DNA from: Dongia_B sp035539075
GTDB lineage: Bacteria; Pseudomonadota; Alphaproteobacteria; Dongiales; Dongiaceae
Length of the DNA: 64,000 nt
Direction: 5' to 3'
Assembly: GCA_035539075.1 (NCBI GenBank)
Contig: DATLJB010000099.1
Location: 1-64,000 of the forward strand
How positions within the stretch are numbered: position 1 is the stretch's first letter; every line of letters starts with the position of its first letter. A program made the position numbers and the translations under genes. Under the pieces are notes generated by a model. The model searched no databases. It was not told where the DNA came from and saw nothing but the letters and a program-made list of their open reading frames with translations. Shown here piece after piece: positions 61,188 through 64,000 of this stretch.

Positions 61188-62117
61188 ATGGCCGATATCG
61201 GGCCTTTGTCTTTCAGAACGGAAATGCCGGCCAGTTCCTGGTCGCTCGCCAGGACCCCGCCGGCCATCGCGCCGGGGCAGCACAATCTGCTCGGCAGCAG
61301 TGATCCCGGCGACATCGCCCGTGAGCCTTTCGCCCATCTCCTGCGCCGCGGGGCCTTGCCGGAAGGCAATTACGCCATCCTGCAAGACAGCTTTCCCTCG
61401 CTGGAAACCATCCTCGCCGGCCGCAGGATCGATGCGGGAAACGCCGCAGTGCGGCTGTCGGCGATCGACATCCTGCGCAATCCCCGGATCGGTAGCGAGT
61501 GGCGGGACTTCTTCGCCTTCCATACCTCCGCCGATTTCTGGGCGGAGATCGTCAGGGTCTTCGGTCCTTTCATCCGCAACACCTATCCGCAGATCGAGCA
61601 GCGCTTCGGCCGCCCGCTGGAGGAGCTGCGCGTCGGCCTCCGCGGCCGCGACGAGTCCGCCGATATCAGGCTCGATTGCCAGTTCGTCATGAACACGCCC
61701 GGTACCGAACGCAGCTCGGTCAAGACGCCGCATGTCGACAAGCGGCAGACGATCTTTTCCGGCCTGTTCTATCTGCGCGACGCGGCGGATGAGACGCAAG
61801 GCGGCGATCTTGATCTCTATGCCTGGAAGCGCCGGCCGCGCTTTCTCACCTATCGCATGATCCTGCCGGGCGATATCGAGCACCGGCTGCGCGTCGCCTA
61901 TGCCGCCAACACGATGATCTGCTTCGTGAACACGCCGCAGGCGGTGCACGGCGTCTCGGCGCGGGAACCCGCGCTGGTGCCCCGCCGCTACATCAACCTG
62001 ATCGCGGAATTGCCGTTTCATCTGTTTTCCGCAACCTATATCGGCCTGCCGGCGCGGCTGTGGCACTGGCGCCAGGCGGCGCAGATACGGCGCCGACAGG
62101 TCGGCTCGGATTACTGA
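61188..62117 (+). CDS. 2OG-Fe(II) oxygenase-like protein
   Basis: The 309-residue product shows the double-stranded beta-helix outline: TPHVDKRQTIFSGLFYLRDA with the H-x-D iron ligands near residue 182, GGDLDLYAWKRRPRFLTYRM and the distal His in FVNTPQAVHGVSAREPALVP. The final Arg in RRYINL could bind 2-oxoglutarate. Substrate unknown. GGGGGAAGC precedes the ATG. Its stop overlaps that of the minus-strand YciI gene by 7 bp. Confidence 0.75.
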   Translation: MADIGPLSFRTEMPASSWSLARTPPAIAPGQHNLLGSSDPGDIAREPFAHLLRRGALPEGNYAILQDSFPSLETILAGRRIDAGNAAVRLSAIDILRNPRIGSEWRDFFAFHTSADFWAEIVRVFGPFIRNTYPQIEQRFGRPLEELRVGLRGRDESADIRLDCQFVMNTPGTERSSVKTPHVDKRQTIFSGLFYLRDAADETQGGDLDLYAWKRRPRFLTYRMILPGDIEHRLRVAYAANTMICFVNTPQAVHGVSAREPALVPRRYINLIAELPFHLFSATYIGLPARLWHWRQAAQIRRRQVGSDY

Positions 62118-62506
62118 GACGCGCCGATCGTCCCGGCGGGCAAGGTTGCAAGCCCGCTCTCCCCGAGCGCATGGACCAGCCGCCATTCCAGGATGCGGAC
62201 GGATTTTCGCAACCCGGTCGGCCAGAAGGGGTCTTCCCGCACCAAGGCCGTGATTTCATCGGCGCTTCCGCCGCCAACCAGCCACATCCCGCCGGCCGCC
62301 ATGCCGGTTGCCGCATCGCCCAGAGGTCCGGCAGCGATGATGCCGGGATGGCGGGCGAGAAAGGCGCGATGGGCCGGCATATGGCGCGCACGCATGTCGG
62401 AAAAGTCGTCGTCGTCCTCGAACAGGACGCAATAAAGCTTCCGCGCCGGCGCCTGTTGCGCAGCCGCCGCTTCCGCGGCGGAGACTTCCGGGATGGTCCT
62501 TGCCAT
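62111..62506 (-). CDS. YciI-family protein
   Basis: The 131-residue product has an Ala-rich N-terminal arm and then LYCVLFEDDDDFSDMRARHM with PAHRAFLARHPGIIAAGPLG, and MWLVGGGSADEITALVREDP at the end: the YciI-like ferredoxin fold with conserved His and Asp. The family's function is not settled. It converges with the oxygenase gene. ATG at 62,506 is chosen from the frame. Confidence 0.85.
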   Translation of the reverse strand: MARTIPEVSAAEAAAAQQAPARKLYCVLFEDDDDFSDMRARHMPAHRAFLARHPGIIAAGPLGDAATGMAAGGMWLVGGGSADEITALVREDPFWPTGLRKSVRILEWRLVHALGESGLATLPAGTIGASQ

Positions 62507-62693
62507 GTCTGTCTCCTTTGGAAGGGGAGCATAGCGTGGCGCGCGGTCGCGTGGTTCTGGCAAAAACGCCGGTATTTCCGGCAAAGCCGCCTGAGCCGCG
62601 CAATCCGTCCGGTGACGCCGGCGATGCGGCTGTACAGCCCTTGTTGCCCGCGCTGACCGGCTGCAGAATGTGAAACCAGTGGGAGGTGCCGTG

Positions 62694-63620
62694 ATGAAAA
62701 CCGATTGGGACGATCTGCGGATTATTCTCGCCCTGGTACGCACGGGCTCTTTCAGCGCAGCGGCGCGGCGCCTCGGCGTCAATGAAAGTACCGCCATCCG
62801 CCGCCTGGCCCAGGCGGAGCAGCGTTTCGCGGCGCGGCTCTTCGAACGCAGGCGCGGCGGACTGGAACCGACCGCCGCCGGCCGGCGGGTCGCCGAGAAG
62901 GCCGGCTGGATCGAAGCCGCGTATGAAACGGTGATCGACGCCATCACCGGCCAGGACCAGCGGATGGCCGGTTCCGTGCGCCTGACGGCGGTGCCGCTTC
63001 TCATCAATCATATCCTGGTTCCGGCGCTGCCGCGCGTGACGCAACGGCATCCGGAAATCCGCCTGGAATTCGTGGCCGAGCCGCGTGCGCTCAGTCTCGA
63101 TGACCGCGAGGCGGATATCGCGTTACGTCTTGCGCGCCCGCTGGCCGAAAGGCGAAAGGGTGGCGGTCGCTGCCTGACGCGCAAGATCGCCGATATCGCC
63201 TATGGCCTCTACGGGCCGGCGGACCGCGATCCCGCCGCACTGCCATGGATCGGCTATGAGCCCGGAATGAAGGAGCTGCCGCAGGTCAAATGGATCGCCG
63301 AGATGGGCGGCAGCGCGCATCTCTTCGTCAATGATGCCGAGACCCTGCTGGCTTCAATCCGTGCCGGGCATGGCAAATCCTTCCTTCCGCTCGCGGTCGG
63401 GGCAAGGCAAGCAGGCCTTCGCCGGCTGGATGGCGATGGGCGCAGCCGGGTGCGGGAGTTGTGGCTGATGGTGCATCGCGACCTGCGTGCCCAGCCACGC
63501 GTCAGCGCGGTGATCGAGTGGATCACGGAGGTCTTTGCGCCGGCGACCGGGCCGGCCCGGCGCGCGGACTCAGATGGGCATCTGCCGGAAACGGGTCCGG
63601 CGGGGGGAATTGTATGCTAG
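62694..63620 (+). CDS. LysR-family transcriptional regulator
   Basis: The 308-residue product begins MKTDWDDLRIILALVRTGSF and has the winged helix SAAARRLGVNESTAIRRLAQ, AEQRFAARLFERRRGGLEPT. The effector domain runs VRLTAVPLLINHILVPALPR to VSAVIEWITEVFAPATG. ATG at 62,694 with GGGAGG upstream is chosen over the earlier ATG. It is divergent to the YciI gene with 187 bp between, so YciI may be its target. Confidence 0.85.
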   Translation: MKTDWDDLRIILALVRTGSFSAAARRLGVNESTAIRRLAQAEQRFAARLFERRRGGLEPTAAGRRVAEKAGWIEAAYETVIDAITGQDQRMAGSVRLTAVPLLINHILVPALPRVTQRHPEIRLEFVAEPRALSLDDREADIALRLARPLAERRKGGGRCLTRKIADIAYGLYGPADRDPAALPWIGYEPGMKELPQVKWIAEMGGSAHLFVNDAETLLASIRAGHGKSFLPLAVGARQAGLRRLDGDGRSRVRELWLMVHRDLRAQPRVSAVIEWITEVFAPATGPARRADSDGHLPETGPAGGIVC

Positions 63621-63657
63621 TATTGGGCGCCATCAAAACGGACGGCGGGTGATAGCA

Positions 63658-64000
63658 ATGCTGGAATCCGACAAGGTGTTCGCCGGCTCCATTCCGGAAA
63701 ACTACGACCGCTATATGGTGCCGCTGATTTTCGCGGCATTCGCCGCGGATCTTGCGCAGCGCGCGGCGTCCTTGTCGCCAGGCAGTGTCTTGGAGATCGC
63801 CGCGGGGACCGGGGTTGTCACCCGGGCGTTGGCGCCGAAACTGTCTCCCGAGGCAAGCTATATTGTAACCGACCTCAACCAGCCGATGCTCGACTACGCC
63901 GCTTCGCGACAAGCGCCCGACAATCGCATCGAATGGCGCCAAGCGGATGCTCTGGCGCTGCCGTTCGAAGACACCGCCTTCGATCTCGTTTGTTGTCAGT
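63658..64000 (+). CDS. SAM-dependent methyltransferase (3' end outside window)
   Basis: The open frame from the ATG at 63,658 reads 114 codons to the window edge. It has VFAGSIPENYDRYMVPLIFA, motif I SVLEIAAGTGVVTRALAP, motif II YIVTDLNQPMLDYA and ADALALPFEDTAFDLVCCQ. This is a UbiE/Methyltransf_11-type enzyme. Substrate unknown. It follows the LysR gene by 37 bp. Confidence 0.8.
   Translation, partial: MLESDKVFAGSIPENYDRYMVPLIFAAFAADLAQRAASLSPGSVLEIAAGTGVVTRALAPKLSPEASYIVTDLNQPMLDYAASRQAPDNRIEWRQADALALPFEDTAFDLVCCQ

Noticed and set aside
60915..62186. Minus-strand frame of about 420 codons over the oxygenase gene
   Set aside because: Antisense shadow; the plus-strand product has 2OG-Fe(II) oxygenase motifs and a ribosome site, the shadow has none.

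Overview
The window is GC-rich chromosomal DNA from an alphaproteobacterium, probably of Rhodospirillales type. The basis is GC-biased codon use in the core genes, a PAS_5 protein, DUF1127, DUF305, DUF1003, RMD1/DUF155 and VPLPA-CTERM proteins, LysR-rich intergenic organisation, and interspersed double-hairpin repeats of a kind common in that class. I cannot assign a genus. No rRNA, tRNA, CRISPR array or intact mobile element was found.

Region 1 (about 1-7,870) is an accessory patch with lower GC and very short genes. It holds at least seven fragments of IS66-family tnpC transposase genes, several with IS66-type GTAAGCGTCC ends. Between them lie small orphan genes that look like immunity genes of polymorphic toxin systems, and four short reading frames that look like the C-terminal tails of toxins, each just upstream of a small gene on the same strand. 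The best reading is a graveyard of displaced toxin-tail/immunity cassettes recombined through IS66 remnants. A related islet at 17,444-18,352 is bracketed by two 20-bp palindromes made of two abutting IS66 ends.

Region 2 (7,996-27,532) is mostly single-gene housekeeping and signalling content: a DUF4034/TPR membrane protein, a probable VPLPA-CTERM surface protein, a decayed LysE exporter, an isochorismatase-like hydrolase, a chemotaxis receptor with a C-terminal sensor, a cold-shock protein with terminator, an alpha/beta hydrolase, a YgjV-like membrane protein, a PLP-dependent decarboxylase, PAS and SRPBCC proteins, an RMD1-like protein, and a divergent pair around a palindromic operator.

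Region 3 (27,529-42,720) holds two LysR regulators, a frameshifted SDR gene, a methyltransferase, HAD and isochorismatase-like hydrolases, a P-type cation ATPase, DUF1127 and NUDIX genes. Four arrays of a double-hairpin repeat separate them; one is a regular tandem array of about 229 bp per unit.

Region 4 (43,023-64,000) holds a large MscS channel, a GNAT acetyltransferase, a divergent AraC/SDR pair, a trypsin-phospholipase D fusion protein, a four-gene minus-strand operon (beta-propeller, DUF305, ECF sigma factor, anti-sigma factor), a nitrilase-family amidase, a stress-type cluster of small envelope genes ending in a universal stress protein, an I78 inhibitor lipoprotein, a 2OG-Fe(II) oxygenase-like protein, a YciI protein, a LysR regulator and a methyltransferase cut by the window end.

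Throughout the core there are about twenty short tandem arrays with a period near 15 bp, both between genes and in frame inside genes (five-residue repeats). This unusual genome-wide habit is, with the toxin/immunity graveyard and the trypsin-PLD fusion, the most interesting feature of the window.
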